Assembly (NCBI RefSeq): GCF_025562715.2
Contig: NZ_JAPFCC010000001.1
Span: forward strand, 3,552,501 to 3,616,500
Direction of reading: 5' to 3'
Source of the DNA: Endozoicomonas gorgoniicola
GTDB taxonomy: Bacteria; Pseudomonadota; Gammaproteobacteria; Pseudomonadales; Endozoicomonadaceae
DNA length: 64,000 nt
The notes beneath the pieces are model-generated. The model did not search any database. It saw only the letters and a program-made list of their open reading frames with translations, and was not told where the DNA came from. The position numbers and the translations under genes were made by a program. Shown here piece after piece: positions 26,067-35,169 of this stretch (positions are counted from its first letter, which is position 1; every line of letters begins with the position of its first letter).

Positions 26067-26963
26067 TTGAACCACAGTCTTGAACAGCTCACTGCCTTTA
26101 TTGCCGTTTACGAAGAGGGCAGCTTTGCCGTTGCTGCCCATAGGGAAAAAAAACACGCTTCGACCTTAAGTAAGCACGTCAGCAATCTGGAGATTGATCT
26201 GGGGTTTGAGCTGTTTGTACGCAAGGCCAGAGCCTTAGAGCCTAATGAACGGGCAGACGAACTCTACCAGTACGCCAAAGCCATAGAGTTTGAAGTCAGG
26301 CAGTTTAACTACCGGGCATTGAGTTTTCTGCGGGAACTGCCTTCCAGACTGACGCTGGCCATCGACAGCTCAATTCTGGGGCTGCAACTGACTCCGGCCG
26401 TCTCAGCACTGTCCCGCCAGTACCCCACTCTGGAACTGGCTTTTATTGAAGGGGATACACTGGAGTGCATCAAGCGAACCCAAAGCGGGGAAGCTGATTT
26501 GGCAGTATTGCTGTCAACGGAGCATTACAGCCTGGATTTCGCGGTTTCCAAGCTTCTGACCTTTCCGGTAGCCAGCGTGACCAGCCCTGAATACGCCAGG
26601 CAGTTTGGCATAGAACCCGGTGCCGAAATCAGCCAGCACACCCGCCGGCAGATGCGACAGATTATCCTGCAATCGTTTCAGGACATGGGACACAACCAGA
26701 CACAAAAGGCCAGTCATCATATCTACCGGGTGAACAGCTTTCCCTGTGCTCTGGATTTGATTCGTCATGGCTTAGGCTGGGGTAATCAGCCGCGCCTCCA
26801 GTGCCAGCAGTTGATTGACAGTGGTGAATTAATTGAGTTCAGCGCTGAGCAGGAAAAAAACTTTCGCTGGTCCGCAGATGCCATCTGGCTGGCTTCCAAG
26901 CCTCTGTCTGAACCGTTGCAAACGCTGATTACCGCGCTCAGTGAGACTTCTGATAAGTTGTGA
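26067..26963 (+). CDS. LysR-family transcriptional regulator
   Basis: This 298-residue regulator has an N-terminal winged helix-turn-helix (LEQLTAFIAVYEEGSFAVAA, ASTLSKHVSNLEIDLGFELF). A periplasmic-binding-protein-like effector domain starts near residue 90. The start is a TTG at 26067 with a purine-rich AAGGAAAAGGGAAA ribosome region; no in-frame ATG or GTG fits better. It is divergent from the amidohydrolase at 24119-25867 and probably controls that gene and itself through the palindrome at 25965-25994. Confidence 0.9.
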   Translation: MNHSLEQLTAFIAVYEEGSFAVAAHREKKHASTLSKHVSNLEIDLGFELFVRKARALEPNERADELYQYAKAIEFEVRQFNYRALSFLRELPSRLTLAIDSSILGLQLTPAVSALSRQYPTLELAFIEGDTLECIKRTQSGEADLAVLLSTEHYSLDFAVSKLLTFPVASVTSPEYARQFGIEPGAEISQHTRRQMRQIILQSFQDMGHNQTQKASHHIYRVNSFPCALDLIRHGLGWGNQPRLQCQQLIDSGELIEFSAEQEKNFRWSADAIWLASKPLSEPLQTLITALSETSDKL

Positions 26964-26995
26964 CAGACACCCGGAGGACATGGCTAAAAGTGCTG

Positions 26996-27023
26996 GAAGC
27001 CGCCTGACCAGGCGGCTTCTTTT
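26996..27023. terminator. Terminator between the LysR and esterase genes
   Basis: Perfect 9-bp arms GAAGCCGCC (26996-27004) and GGCGGCTTC (27011-27019) are followed by TTTT. It serves the LysR gene and may also act for the convergent esterase gene, whose last codons it abuts. Confidence 0.88.
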
Positions 27024-27816
27024 ATGGCTCAGATACCAGCTTCTGGCGCTCATCCCTGAAAAAACGAATCAGCGTACTGGCCACCAGATCGGGCTTGTCT
27101 GCATGCAGCCAGTGTCCGGTTCCATGGATGCTTCGTAAACTGGCGTTGGGGAATAGTCTGAGAACGTCATCGCGATACTCTGGCAAAATATAGTCAGACT
27201 CACCACCTTTCAAAAACAGTACTTCGCCAGAAAAAGGCTTATCTGCCTGCTGCCCCGACAGAATAGACGCATAAGACTGCTCAATAACGGTCAGGTTCAT
27301 TCTCCAGTCAAACACCCCTTCGCTGTTTCTGAACAGGTTTTTTAACAGAAACTGTCGTATTGCTGTCTCTGGAATGTAATGCGCCAGCCCGACATCTGCT
27401 TCACTGCGTTTTTTCAAAGCATCGAGGTTTAATGCTTTCAAACCGGAAAACACATCATCGTGTCGCCGTTGAGTGTACGTCACTGGTGCGATATCAAGCA
27501 CAGCAACCTTGCCGACCCGTTCAGGGTAGTGCAAAGCCGTCTCCATTACGATCTTTCCACCCATAGAGTGTCCAAGCAGACAGGCTTTCTCAATACCCTG
27601 TTCATCCATGTACTCAATCAGGTCTGCAGCCATCTCCGAATACAACATTGAGGCACTCTGTGGTGAACGACCATGGTTTCGTACATCCAGCCCATGCACA
27701 CAAAAAAAATCCGCCAGCCTGCGGTTAATGCCACCCAGGTTTTCCTGCGAACCAAACAACCCATGGACGCTGATTATATTAATCCCTTGCCCTTGCTGTC
27801 TTGAGTAAAGCTTCAT
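27022..27816 (-). CDS. Alpha/beta hydrolase, YbfF-type esterase
   Basis: This 264-residue cytoplasmic hydrolase resembles the acyl-CoA/esterase YbfF. An oxyanion-hole segment VHGLFGSQENLGGI (residues 18-31) and DVRNHGRSP lead to the nucleophile elbow GHSMGGK (Ser near residue 84). A late acid and the catalytic histidine in HGTGHWLHADKP (near 240-251) complete the triad. The natural substrate is not known for the family. It stands alone, with no operon partner. Confidence 0.9.
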   Translation of the reverse strand: MKLYSRQQGQGINIISVHGLFGSQENLGGINRRLADFFCVHGLDVRNHGRSPQSASMLYSEMAADLIEYMDEQGIEKACLLGHSMGGKIVMETALHYPERVGKVAVLDIAPVTYTQRRHDDVFSGLKALNLDALKKRSEADVGLAHYIPETAIRQFLLKNLFRNSEGVFDWRMNLTVIEQSYASILSGQQADKPFSGEVLFLKGGESDYILPEYRDDVLRLFPNASLRSIHGTGHWLHADKPDLVASTLIRFFRDERQKLVSEP

Positions 27817-28222
27817 GGAGCAGTGTTCCTGTTTTTGAGCTTATGCCCGATTGTATTGATCGCCCGGAAGCAATAGATACCCGTAATTTACAAGAGACAA
27901 TTTCATCTAAAACCGACGTTATTGCAAACGTAAACCATGTCGGCAGCCCGGGCGGTTGATTATCCTTCACACGGGCTGCCTGCCTTTTCCGAAACCTGGC
28001 TACGCCCTTCTGACAGCTGCACCATAATTAACATCAAAACCATCTTATTAGCTGCACTGTATCTGAAAACACAGGGATTTCACCTACTCTGCAACTCATT
28101 AACGAGTCAAAATCGTGTAAATTAAAGCACTACTCACCATTTTTTGATACAGATCAAAAAGCGTACAGTTGCCTGTTCATTACCCTTCTCATGTTACTCA
28201 CTCCAAAAAGGGCTATACCCGA
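27817..28222. other. Intergenic region between divergent esterase and M20 peptidase genes
   Basis: About 400 bp without a convincing gene. It contains a GGCAGCCCG/CGGGCTGCC inverted repeat (27942-27950 and 27972-27980) followed by TGCCTTTT, which could be a plus-strand terminator or attenuator. The rest is AT-rich and must hold both promoters. Confidence 0.5.
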
Positions 28223-29362
28223 ATGACTGCTAAAGAATTCAATCTTGAAGCTTATCTCGAAGCACTTAAGCCGCTGGTTAACATTGACTGCGGTACCAAT
28301 ACGCCTGCAGGCGTTGCCAGAATCGCTGACATGATGACTGAAAAGTATGAAAACATCGGCTGGCAGGTAACTCGCGAAGACTTTGGCGAGCAGGTAGGCC
28401 CGGGTCTGCTGGTCACCAATAAGCCAGGGGCTGAGCAATTTGACATTATGCTGATTGGTCACATGGATACTGTCTTCCCTGAAGGCACTGTGGCTGAATG
28501 GTCCCTGACCCATGACGATGAAAAAGCCTATGGCCCGGGCTGTGCCGATATGAAATCCGGTCTTTTGAACGTGTTCCTGGCGGTAAGCTCCCTGCCGGAA
28601 GATGTTCTGGATCGCCTGAACATTGCTGTCGTTATGAACCCGGACGAAGAGACCGGTTCTACTTTCTCCGGTGAATGGCTCAAGGCTATCGCTAAAAAGA
28701 GCAAGTGTGTTCTGGTTGCTGAAGCAGCCCGTGCCGACGGCTCCCTGGTTAAAGCTCGTAAGGGTATGGCTCACTACGTTGTCGAGTTCAACGGTAAGGC
28801 AGCACACGCCGGTAATGAGCCTGAAAAAGGTGTTTCTGCCATCACTGAACTGGCACACTGGATCAGCACACTGAATCAGGAAACCAATTTCGAGACCGGC
28901 ACCACATTGAACTTTGGTACGGTTAAAGGTGGTACTGGCAGCAACGTGGTGCCTGACTTTGCCTCTACCGACCTGGACATCCGTTTCTGGGACAACGACG
29001 CCTACGCTGCCCTGGAACAGAAGATTGCCGACATGGTCGCTAACCCGTCTCTGGAAGGCATCAGCATCAATATGATCCGCAAAGCTTACAAGCCTGCGTT
29101 CACGCCAAACGAAGACTCTGAAAAGCTGATGGCCCTGATCGAAGCAACTGGTAAGGACATTGATCTGCCTATCACCTGGCAGGCTGTTGGAGGCGGTTCT
29201 GACGCAAACCTGACCGGCTCTCTGGGCATTCCTACCGTTGACGGTCTGGGGCCTATTGGCGGTGCAATGCACAGCCGCAATGAATTCATGGTGCTGGGCT
29301 CCATTGCCAAGCGCCTGGAACTGCTGCGCAATGTAATTATCAATATTGCAGAAAAAGCGTGA
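28223..29362 (+). CDS. M20-family metallopeptidase (glutamate carboxypeptidase-like)
   Basis: I choose the ATG at 28223 (379 residues) because the upstream extension starts at a TTG and adds no family sequence. This cytoplasmic dizinc exopeptidase family includes carboxypeptidase G2 and ArgE/DapE. Zinc ligands and catalytic residues are visible: GHMDTVFP, GPGCADMKSG, the general base in PDEETG, and a C-terminal GGAMHSRNEF. The lid dimerisation domain begins near KARKGMAHYVVEFNGKAAHAG. No signal peptide is seen. Exact substrate specificity is open. Confidence 0.9.
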   Translation: MTAKEFNLEAYLEALKPLVNIDCGTNTPAGVARIADMMTEKYENIGWQVTREDFGEQVGPGLLVTNKPGAEQFDIMLIGHMDTVFPEGTVAEWSLTHDDEKAYGPGCADMKSGLLNVFLAVSSLPEDVLDRLNIAVVMNPDEETGSTFSGEWLKAIAKKSKCVLVAEAARADGSLVKARKGMAHYVVEFNGKAAHAGNEPEKGVSAITELAHWISTLNQETNFETGTTLNFGTVKGGTGSNVVPDFASTDLDIRFWDNDAYAALEQKIADMVANPSLEGISINMIRKAYKPAFTPNEDSEKLMALIEATGKDIDLPITWQAVGGGSDANLTGSLGIPTVDGLGPIGGAMHSRNEFMVLGSIAKRLELLRNVIINIAEKA

Positions 29363-29374
29363 AAGGCAGGGCGA

Positions 29375-29409
29375 TAGTCAAAATAAATAGTCAAAATAAA
29401 TAGTCAAAA
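29375..29409. repeat. 13-bp tandem repeat, 2.7 copies
   Basis: TAGTCAAAATAAA occurs twice exactly and then in part (TAGTCAAAA), starting 12 bp after the peptidase stop codon. It is probably replication slippage and has no evident function. Confidence 0.8.
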
Positions 29410-29422
29410 CAGACTCTCAGTG

Positions 29423-29443
29423 AGGTGGGCATGATGCCCACCT
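29423..29443. terminator. Hairpin between convergent peptidase and SET-domain genes
   Basis: AGGTGGGCAT and ATGCCCACCT form a perfect 10-bp stem around a single G (effective loop of at least three bases). It lies between two convergent genes. The following T-run is weak. Confidence 0.65.
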
Positions 29444-29447
29444 TGTC

Positions 29448-31214
29448 TCACGTTCTTTTCTTCTTGCTGCTTTTCCTGCGGCTCACAGTAGTTTGGGGGT
29501 TAGTGCTGGAAGCATAAAGCTGCCAGTCCACTGAGTATCCTGCTTTTGCCCATAAGACATTGGTTGTATGCCTGAGTTTATTTTTCAGCGCCCCACTCAG
29601 TTCACTTTGTTCTGAAACAAGTTCCTGTATTTTTTTTAGCGCCTTACGATCACTATCAGTCAGACTTTGTTCATTATCGTTGAGACGGTTCCACTGGTTT
29701 GCACAAATTCGCCAGACTTTATCAGAGAGTTCCTTCCTGTCATGAAATTCTGATAACTTTTTCGCCTCCCAAAGGTCTTCAGTAACACCTGCGGCTGTCG
29801 CTGTATTTTTTATTGCCTGTAGTTTTGGTTTGATACAGGTTTTCCAGTCACCCACCATATTATCCAAAACCCAGAAGTACTCTGTGGTATGTAGAAGTTT
29901 CAGCCGGTATTCCAGCTCTTCGCCCTCATTATTGATGTCATCGATCAGCTCTTTTAAGATCTCTTCATTTGTAATGTCCAGCTCCCTGTTTCCGTCAGAG
30001 CTGATGTAATTCCAGAAATCACCGTAACGGTTCCATTTTTCTTCAGGCATGTTTTTATGGAAAGATTTTCTTGTGGCGGCATTGAGGACTTTGATTGGTA
30101 CTCCGGCTTTTTCAGAACTCTTTTCGGTTTGCCGTATTTTTTTAATGATACTTTCTGTAGGTTCTTCATCAGAGTCACAGAGTTTACGCTTTACCCCCTG
30201 TTCAATGACGTAGCCTTTTTTACCAAAAATAGCAACGGGTAAGATAGATTCGATGGTATGTCTTGCTCCTTTAAAATCATCAACATTCATAACGAGATTT
30301 TTTTTGAAGTCTATTCTTTTTTTATTCCCAAACAGGTAATCAAAGCATAACTCCTCTCCACTGTTTATTTTACGGATGGCCATGACGTTAACTTTTATTT
30401 TATCTTTTTCTGACCAGACTGCTGTAGAGCCCTGAAAATCTATCTTCAATTCCACATTGGGTTCTTTAGAGTGGTTTAAATACCTTATCGTTGAAGTGCC
30501 ATTGATACCAAACTCCATTCGTGTGCCTTTAAGGTCAACGCCAGACCATACGACGAACGTATCATTATCCAGATATCGAATTTTTTCATCAATATTGTCT
30601 CGTTCAAGGCCTTCTTCTTCAATTTCAACAACATAAAAATGTTCAGGGTGTGGTTTACAAAGATGTGAGAGAACTATCTTCCCCGTGTATTCACACACCT
30701 TTTCACCAGCCTCAAAGCTTTTATCTGCAAACGCGCCTTTACCGTCAATCTCTGACCCTCTGGCGGATACAAACGGGGCTTTTGAGATGGAAGAGTCTTC
30801 CGTATCATCGGGCAGCTCTACCCTGACCGGAGTATCTATAGGTGGAGGCTCTGCCTGGCTTCGGGTAAGCGGAGTGTTTGATCTGGTCAGCAGGTTCCGA
30901 ATTTCTATGCCCGTAGCGATGCGCTCCTGTTCCTTTGCATTTTGCATGAGCGTATGGACTGGAATACAAGAAGGCAGGACCTTTGTTTGAATTTGAGAGG
31001 GTTCTGAATGCTTATTTGTACCGCAATTTTCCACAGGCGTACCAGTCAGCAAAGCACGGACTTCTTTACCAAAAACAACGCTACTTGCATGTCTGCCATT
31101 TTGATCTTGACTGTGGCTATCGAGATTGCGGCTATCGAGATTGTGGCTATCCTGACTAAAACCAGCAGCCTCGCTAACAGAACCCGATGGGCACCCTGTA
31201 CCGGAAATTTGCAT
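29448..31214 (-). CDS. SET-domain protein, candidate secreted histone/protein lysine methyltransferase
   Basis: This 588-residue protein has a SET domain at about residues 148-293. DGKGAFADKSFEAGEKVCEYTG (SET-N), RYLNHSKEPN (244-253, cofactor-binding NHS motif) and GEELCFDY (286-293, catalytic Tyr) are all present, so methyltransferase activity is plausible. No post-SET cysteine cluster is seen. The Ser/Asn-rich N-terminal 140 residues contain an imperfect repeat (VRALLT and IRNLLT). The C-terminal half is helical and unrecognised. The end SRRKSSKKKRT looks like a nuclear localisation signal. There is no Sec signal, so delivery would need a type III, IV or VI route. An AGGG lies seven bases before the ATG. 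Confidence 0.85.
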   Translation of the reverse strand: MQISGTGCPSGSVSEAAGFSQDSHNLDSRNLDSHSQDQNGRHASSVVFGKEVRALLTGTPVENCGTNKHSEPSQIQTKVLPSCIPVHTLMQNAKEQERIATGIEIRNLLTRSNTPLTRSQAEPPPIDTPVRVELPDDTEDSSISKAPFVSARGSEIDGKGAFADKSFEAGEKVCEYTGKIVLSHLCKPHPEHFYVVEIEEEGLERDNIDEKIRYLDNDTFVVWSGVDLKGTRMEFGINGTSTIRYLNHSKEPNVELKIDFQGSTAVWSEKDKIKVNVMAIRKINSGEELCFDYLFGNKKRIDFKKNLVMNVDDFKGARHTIESILPVAIFGKKGYVIEQGVKRKLCDSDEEPTESIIKKIRQTEKSSEKAGVPIKVLNAATRKSFHKNMPEEKWNRYGDFWNYISSDGNRELDITNEEILKELIDDINNEGEELEYRLKLLHTTEYFWVLDNMVGDWKTCIKPKLQAIKNTATAAGVTEDLWEAKKLSEFHDRKELSDKVWRICANQWNRLNDNEQSLTDSDRKALKKIQELVSEQSELSGALKNKLRHTTNVLWAKAGYSVDWQLYASSTNPQTTVSRRKSSKKKRT

Positions 31215-31346
31215 AACCGACCCTATATTTTCCTTTTAAAACGAATAAAGAATGGACAATGAAATGGCCAGCAAATTTCATTTATCATCAGGAAAATAAC
31301 TGAATGGTCAGTGTGGCTAACTATAAACCCTCTCACTGAATCAAGT

Positions 31347-31380
31347 AACACCGGGCTGAAAGCCTTTTAAGCCCGGTGTT
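31347..31380 (-). terminator. Hairpin after thyA
   Basis: Perfect 11-bp arms AACACCGGGCT (31347-31357) and AGCCCGGTGTT (31370-31380) with a 12-base loop lie 25 bp after the thyA stop codon. No T-run follows, so it may be Rho-assisted or protect the 3' end. Confidence 0.65.
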
Positions 31381-31404
31381 GGTGGGCGGTTATACCGAAG
31401 CCGC

Positions 31405-32238
31405 TTATACCGAAACGACTGCCTTAATATGCGGATGCGCCTGATAATCCACCAGCTCAATATCATCAATGGTGAATTCAAACAGATCCTTTATCATCGG
31501 GTTCAGCTTCATGGTTGGCAACGGCAGAGGCTCCCGGGACAGCTGCTCATCAACCTGCTCCAGATGGTTAGAATAGATATGCGCATCGCCGAAGGTATGT
31601 ACAAACTCACCCAGCTCCAGCCCGCATACCTGGGCAATCATCATCGTCAGCAACGCATAAGACGCAATGTTAAATGGCACGCCCAGAAAAATATCGGCAC
31701 TGCGCTGATAGAGCTGACAGGACAATTTGCCATCCAGTACATAGAACTGGAACAGACAATGACAGGGTGGCAATGCCTGTTTGCCCATGGCGGCATTTTC
31801 CTTCGGTGAATGTTTCACATCCGGCAGAACCGTTGGGTTCCAGGCGCTGATCACCAGGCGGCGGGAGTCCGGGTTCTTTTTGATCTCATCCAGCAACCAC
31901 TGAATCTGATCCACCACTTCACCATTCGGGCCTTCCCAGCTGCGCCACTGTTTGCCGTACACAGGACCCAGGTCTCCGGTTTCCGTTGCCCATTCGTCCC
32001 AGATGCGAACACCGTTTTCTTTCAGGTAACCAATATTGGTATCGCCTTTCAAAAACCACAACAACTCATGAATAATGGAGCGCAGGTGACATTTCTTGGT
32101 GGTGATTAGTGGAAAGCCATCCGCCAGGTTAAAACGCATCTGGTATCCGAACACACTGTAGGTGCCGGTGCCGGTACGATCCGATTTGAACGTGCCATGT
32201 TCTTTAACATGTCGCAGAAGGTCCAGATACTGTTTCAT
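31405..32238 (-). CDS. thyA: Thymidylate synthase
   Basis: This 277-residue enzyme methylates dUMP to dTMP with methylenetetrahydrofolate in the cytoplasm. The catalytic cysteine is in ALPPCHCLFQFYV, followed by SCQLYQRSADIFLGVPFNIASYALL and GDAHIYSNHLEQ. It is slightly longer than E. coli ThyA (264), with a short insertion SPKENAAMGKQ just before the active site. It overlaps the end of lgt by 4 bases, the usual lgt-thyA pairing. Confidence 0.97.
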   Translation of the reverse strand: MKQYLDLLRHVKEHGTFKSDRTGTGTYSVFGYQMRFNLADGFPLITTKKCHLRSIIHELLWFLKGDTNIGYLKENGVRIWDEWATETGDLGPVYGKQWRSWEGPNGEVVDQIQWLLDEIKKNPDSRRLVISAWNPTVLPDVKHSPKENAAMGKQALPPCHCLFQFYVLDGKLSCQLYQRSADIFLGVPFNIASYALLTMMIAQVCGLELGEFVHTFGDAHIYSNHLEQVDEQLSREPLPLPTMKLNPMIKDLFEFTIDDIELVDYQAHPHIKAVVSV

Positions 32239-33095
32239 TTCTTCAGTCCGTTTTTAGCCGCTGGGCGCTGTTTCAGCCAGGTCAGGTCGTCTTGGTTCTG
32301 ACCATTTACCAGAGGGTATTTTGAATAACCAATAACCATAAATGCTACACCCAGAATGATCATTGGGGTAGATAGCAACTGCCCCATTGTCAGCCAGTCA
32401 AACGCAATAAAACCGAGTTGCTCGTCAGGTTGACGCACAAATTCAACCATAAAGCGCCCAAGACCATAGATGATCAGGAACAGACCCGACACTGCCATTC
32501 TGGGACGGGGCTTGGATGAAAACCACCAGAGTACAGAGAACAGCACAACGCCTTCGATGAAAAACTGGTACAGCTGGGATGGGTGCCTTGGCAGATGGGA
32601 CGGGTCGGAAGGAAATACCATGGCCCATGGCACATCACTTACACGCCCCCAGAGTTCACCACCTATAAAGTTGCCGATGCGTCCGGCACCAAGACCTAAA
32701 GGCACCATGGGAGCGATAAAGTCGGTCATCTGAAAAAAGCTTTTGCCCTCCTTCCTGCCAAACAGATACATGGCCAGCAATACCCCCAGCAAACCACCGT
32801 GAAATGACATACCGCCTTCCCACACCCGGAACAGCCAGAGAGGGTCTCTCAGGAAGTGGTCAAAATTGTAAAACACCACATAACCAAAGCGTCCACCAAG
32901 AATCACGCCCACTGCGCCATAGAACACCATGTCACCGATCTGCTCTTCACTCCACAGACCGTTAGACTTTCTGGCTCGATAAATACCCAGCCACCAGGCT
33001 CCGGCAAAACCAACAAGGTACATCAGTCCATACCAGCGAATGCTTAACGGACCAAGACTGAACAGGACGGGGTCGATATCTGGGTAAGGGATCAC
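32235..33095 (-). CDS. lgt: Prolipoprotein diacylglyceryl transferase
   Basis: This 286-residue inner-membrane enzyme transfers diacylglycerol from phosphatidylglycerol to the lipobox cysteine, the first step of lipoprotein maturation. About seven membrane segments are visible. Signatures are the FHGGLLG histidine region and the family motif GRIGNFIGGELWGR (near 143-156). It is followed by thyA with a 4-base overlap and preceded by a TauE-type gene 76 bp upstream. Confidence 0.97.
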   Translation of the reverse strand: MIPYPDIDPVLFSLGPLSIRWYGLMYLVGFAGAWWLGIYRARKSNGLWSEEQIGDMVFYGAVGVILGGRFGYVVFYNFDHFLRDPLWLFRVWEGGMSFHGGLLGVLLAMYLFGRKEGKSFFQMTDFIAPMVPLGLGAGRIGNFIGGELWGRVSDVPWAMVFPSDPSHLPRHPSQLYQFFIEGVVLFSVLWWFSSKPRPRMAVSGLFLIIYGLGRFMVEFVRQPDEQLGFIAFDWLTMGQLLSTPMIILGVAFMVIGYSKYPLVNGQNQDDLTWLKQRPAAKNGLKK

Positions 33096-33171
33096 GGGCG
33101 ATTCCAGTTCTCTGATGGGTAGTTAAAAAAAGCGAAAGCTTACAGAATACCGGATGCCAAGTATATCTGCC

Positions 33172-33957
33172 TCAAAGAATAAGAAATTCTGTTCCTACCA
33201 GCAAAAGAAAAACAGCAAACAGTTTTTGCAGAACCTCTGCCGACAGGTGATGCGCCAGCCTGGCACCATAACGGGCAAACAACATGCTGGTCAGAACAAT
33301 GCCCAGAAAAGCAGGCCAGTAAACATAACCTGTTGTCATGGCCGGAAGCAGGTCGTTACCCTGACCCATAAACATATTGGCCAGAGCCCCCATCAGAGCA
33401 ATGGGTAAACCGCAGGCAGCCGAGGTTCCCACCGCTTCAGGCATCTGAAGGTTGCATTTGCGCAGAAAAGGAACGGACAGCGTGCCTCCGCCAATCCCGA
33501 AGATACTGGAAGCCCAGCCAATAAAAATGCCGGCGCTGACAAACGTGGGACGCGATGGGAGATGACTGCCATCTCTGGCTTTGAAGCCTATCCACATTTT
33601 GATGGCAATAAGGATGGCGAATATGCCTATTGCCTTCTGCAACACTGCACCAGACATCTGTATGGCGGTATAAACCCCAAACCATGCCCCCAGCAGAATA
33701 CCGATGGTCATCAGAAGAAAAATCGACCAGCGCACAGCCCCCTTGGCATGGTGCGCACGAATCGAGCTAAGGGATGTTACAACAATGGTCGCCAGTGAAG
33801 TACCCACTGCAAGGTGGGTCAGAATTTCTGATGGAAGCCCCTGAATTTCAAAGCTGAAAACCAGAACCGGAACAATAATAAGACCACCGCCAATACCAAA
33901 CAGCCCAGCCAGCGTGCCAGCTAATGCCCCCAAAATTAAATAAGACAAAAATACCAT
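33172..33957 (-). CDS. Sulfite exporter TauE/SafE family permease
   Basis: This 261-residue membrane protein has about eight hydrophobic segments and the paired family repeats GTLAGLFGIGGGLIIVPVL (residues 14-32) and ASSIFGIGGGTLSVPFL (near 150-166). The family exports sulfite, sulfoacetate or related anions, but substrate prediction is weak. The location upstream of lgt is common in gammaproteobacteria. Confidence 0.9.
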   Translation of the reverse strand: MVFLSYLILGALAGTLAGLFGIGGGLIIVPVLVFSFEIQGLPSEILTHLAVGTSLATIVVTSLSSIRAHHAKGAVRWSIFLLMTIGILLGAWFGVYTAIQMSGAVLQKAIGIFAILIAIKMWIGFKARDGSHLPSRPTFVSAGIFIGWASSIFGIGGGTLSVPFLRKCNLQMPEAVGTSAACGLPIALMGALANMFMGQGNDLLPAMTTGYVYWPAFLGIVLTSMLFARYGARLAHHLSAEVLQKLFAVFLLLVGTEFLIL

Positions 33958-33965
33958 GCAACTAT

Positions 33966-34007
33966 CCTGACTGGCTTATTCGGGCACCTGACTGGCTTAT
34001 TCGGGCA
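33966..34007. repeat. Perfect 21-bp tandem duplication
   Basis: A 21-bp unit beginning CCTGACTGGC and ending ATTCGGGCA is repeated exactly twice, immediately upstream of the TauE-type gene start. A recent slippage event is the simplest explanation; it could alter the promoter or leader spacing. Confidence 0.9.
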
Positions 34008-34218
34008 ACCCGCACAATAGTGAACTTTAGATAAGCCGGAAAGTTCAAAAAATTCAACTTAATCAGTCTATTATCGGCTAAAAACGTTTTTCTATAACCT
34101 TTATCTCTTCACAGGGGTTACCTTTATTACACCGTTATTGTTTCACGGAGTTATGTCTTCTGGTGAGGATATCCTACACTTTTTAACTCTGAAAATGCGC
34201 ATTAATTAATACAAAAAT

Positions 34219-35070
34219 ATGGTTTCAAGTTGGAAAAAAGTCGCTGCAGAGAGAACCATTATGGTTCTCTCATACCTGCCTGACGTGTTCTGGAACGGTG
34301 TGTGTCAACTCGGCGCATGGTTGCTGGATCGGCAAAAAGGACACATCGCCAGAGCCTCCATCAAACTGGCCATGCCTGATATGGAACCCCGGCGCAGCCA
34401 TCAGATAGCCAGAGCATCCGCCCGTCACAGCCTTAACTATGTACTGTCGCTTCCCCGTTTAAAACACACCTGCTATCAGTTGCATGACCTGCCCACTGTT
34501 CAGGAAGCGGTTGCTGAAGACCGGGGTGTTATTATCATATCGCTGCATACGGGACCACCTGACCTGGGAACCATGGCACTGACCCGGGCGGGCATTCACA
34601 CTAAAACCGTTATTGGTGCTGGTAAGCAAAGCCCGTGGCTGAACAGCCTGGGGCGCTCTGCCCTGCAGCGCGCAGGCATCCAGTTTATTCAGCGGGGCAA
34701 CCCGACAGCCGTAATTCAGGCCATTAAACAAAAATACGCCGTCTTTCTTTACAGCGATATGCGTGCCAGGGAAATGCCGGTGACGTTCTTTGGTCATGAA
34801 ACTTCTGCCCCAGCCAGTGGCATCTATACGGCGATACTGAGCAAAACCCCTATTCTGTTCCATTACTGCACCCTGGCAGAGAATAGTGAATGGCAACTCT
34901 GGTTCGAACGATTTGACATTGAACTGAAAGGCAATCGCAAAGACAGTGTTCAACACAACCTGCAGCAACTGATACACAAAATGGAAGCCGTGATCAGAAA
35001 CCATCCAGAGTTATGGATATGGCATTACGACCGGTTCAATCTGAAAAAAAAGATCAGAAAACCATCATAA
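34219..35070 (+). CDS. LpxL/HtrB-family lipid acyltransferase
   Basis: This 283-residue protein belongs to the LpxL/HtrB late acyltransferase family, which adds secondary acyl chains to lipid A at the inner membrane. The catalytic H-x4-D motif is SLHTGPPDLG (His near residue 114). The conserved FLYSDMRAREMPVTFFGHETSAPASG segment and a C-terminal NHPELWIWHYDRF block match the family. No strong ribosome site precedes the ATG; a second in-frame ATG at 34261 is possible. It is unlinked to other lipid A genes, so it may be an additional paralogue. Confidence 0.87.
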   Translation: MVSSWKKVAAERTIMVLSYLPDVFWNGVCQLGAWLLDRQKGHIARASIKLAMPDMEPRRSHQIARASARHSLNYVLSLPRLKHTCYQLHDLPTVQEAVAEDRGVIIISLHTGPPDLGTMALTRAGIHTKTVIGAGKQSPWLNSLGRSALQRAGIQFIQRGNPTAVIQAIKQKYAVFLYSDMRAREMPVTFFGHETSAPASGIYTAILSKTPILFHYCTLAENSEWQLWFERFDIELKGNRKDSVQHNLQQLIHKMEAVIRNHPELWIWHYDRFNLKKKIRKPS

Positions 35071-35112
35071 AGGCTGTTCACACAAAGGTGGTGTAGACTC
35101 CTGCCACAACAT

Positions 35113-35146
35113 AAACCTGAGCCTGATTGATGACAGGCTCAGGTTT
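35113..35146. terminator. Convergent hairpin terminator
   Basis: Perfect 13-bp arms AAACCTGAGCCTG and CAGGCTCAGGTTT with an 8-base loop lie between the acyltransferase gene and the convergent 806-residue protein gene. The terminal TTT and AAA flanks favour bidirectional use. Confidence 0.82.
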
Positions 35147-35169
35147 AAAAGTTTCCGGATGAGAATTAT

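Noticed and set aside
28154..29272. Minus-strand open frame of 372 codons opposite the M20 peptidase
   Set aside because: The peptidase carries the zinc-site motifs; the antisense product has no recognisable feature.
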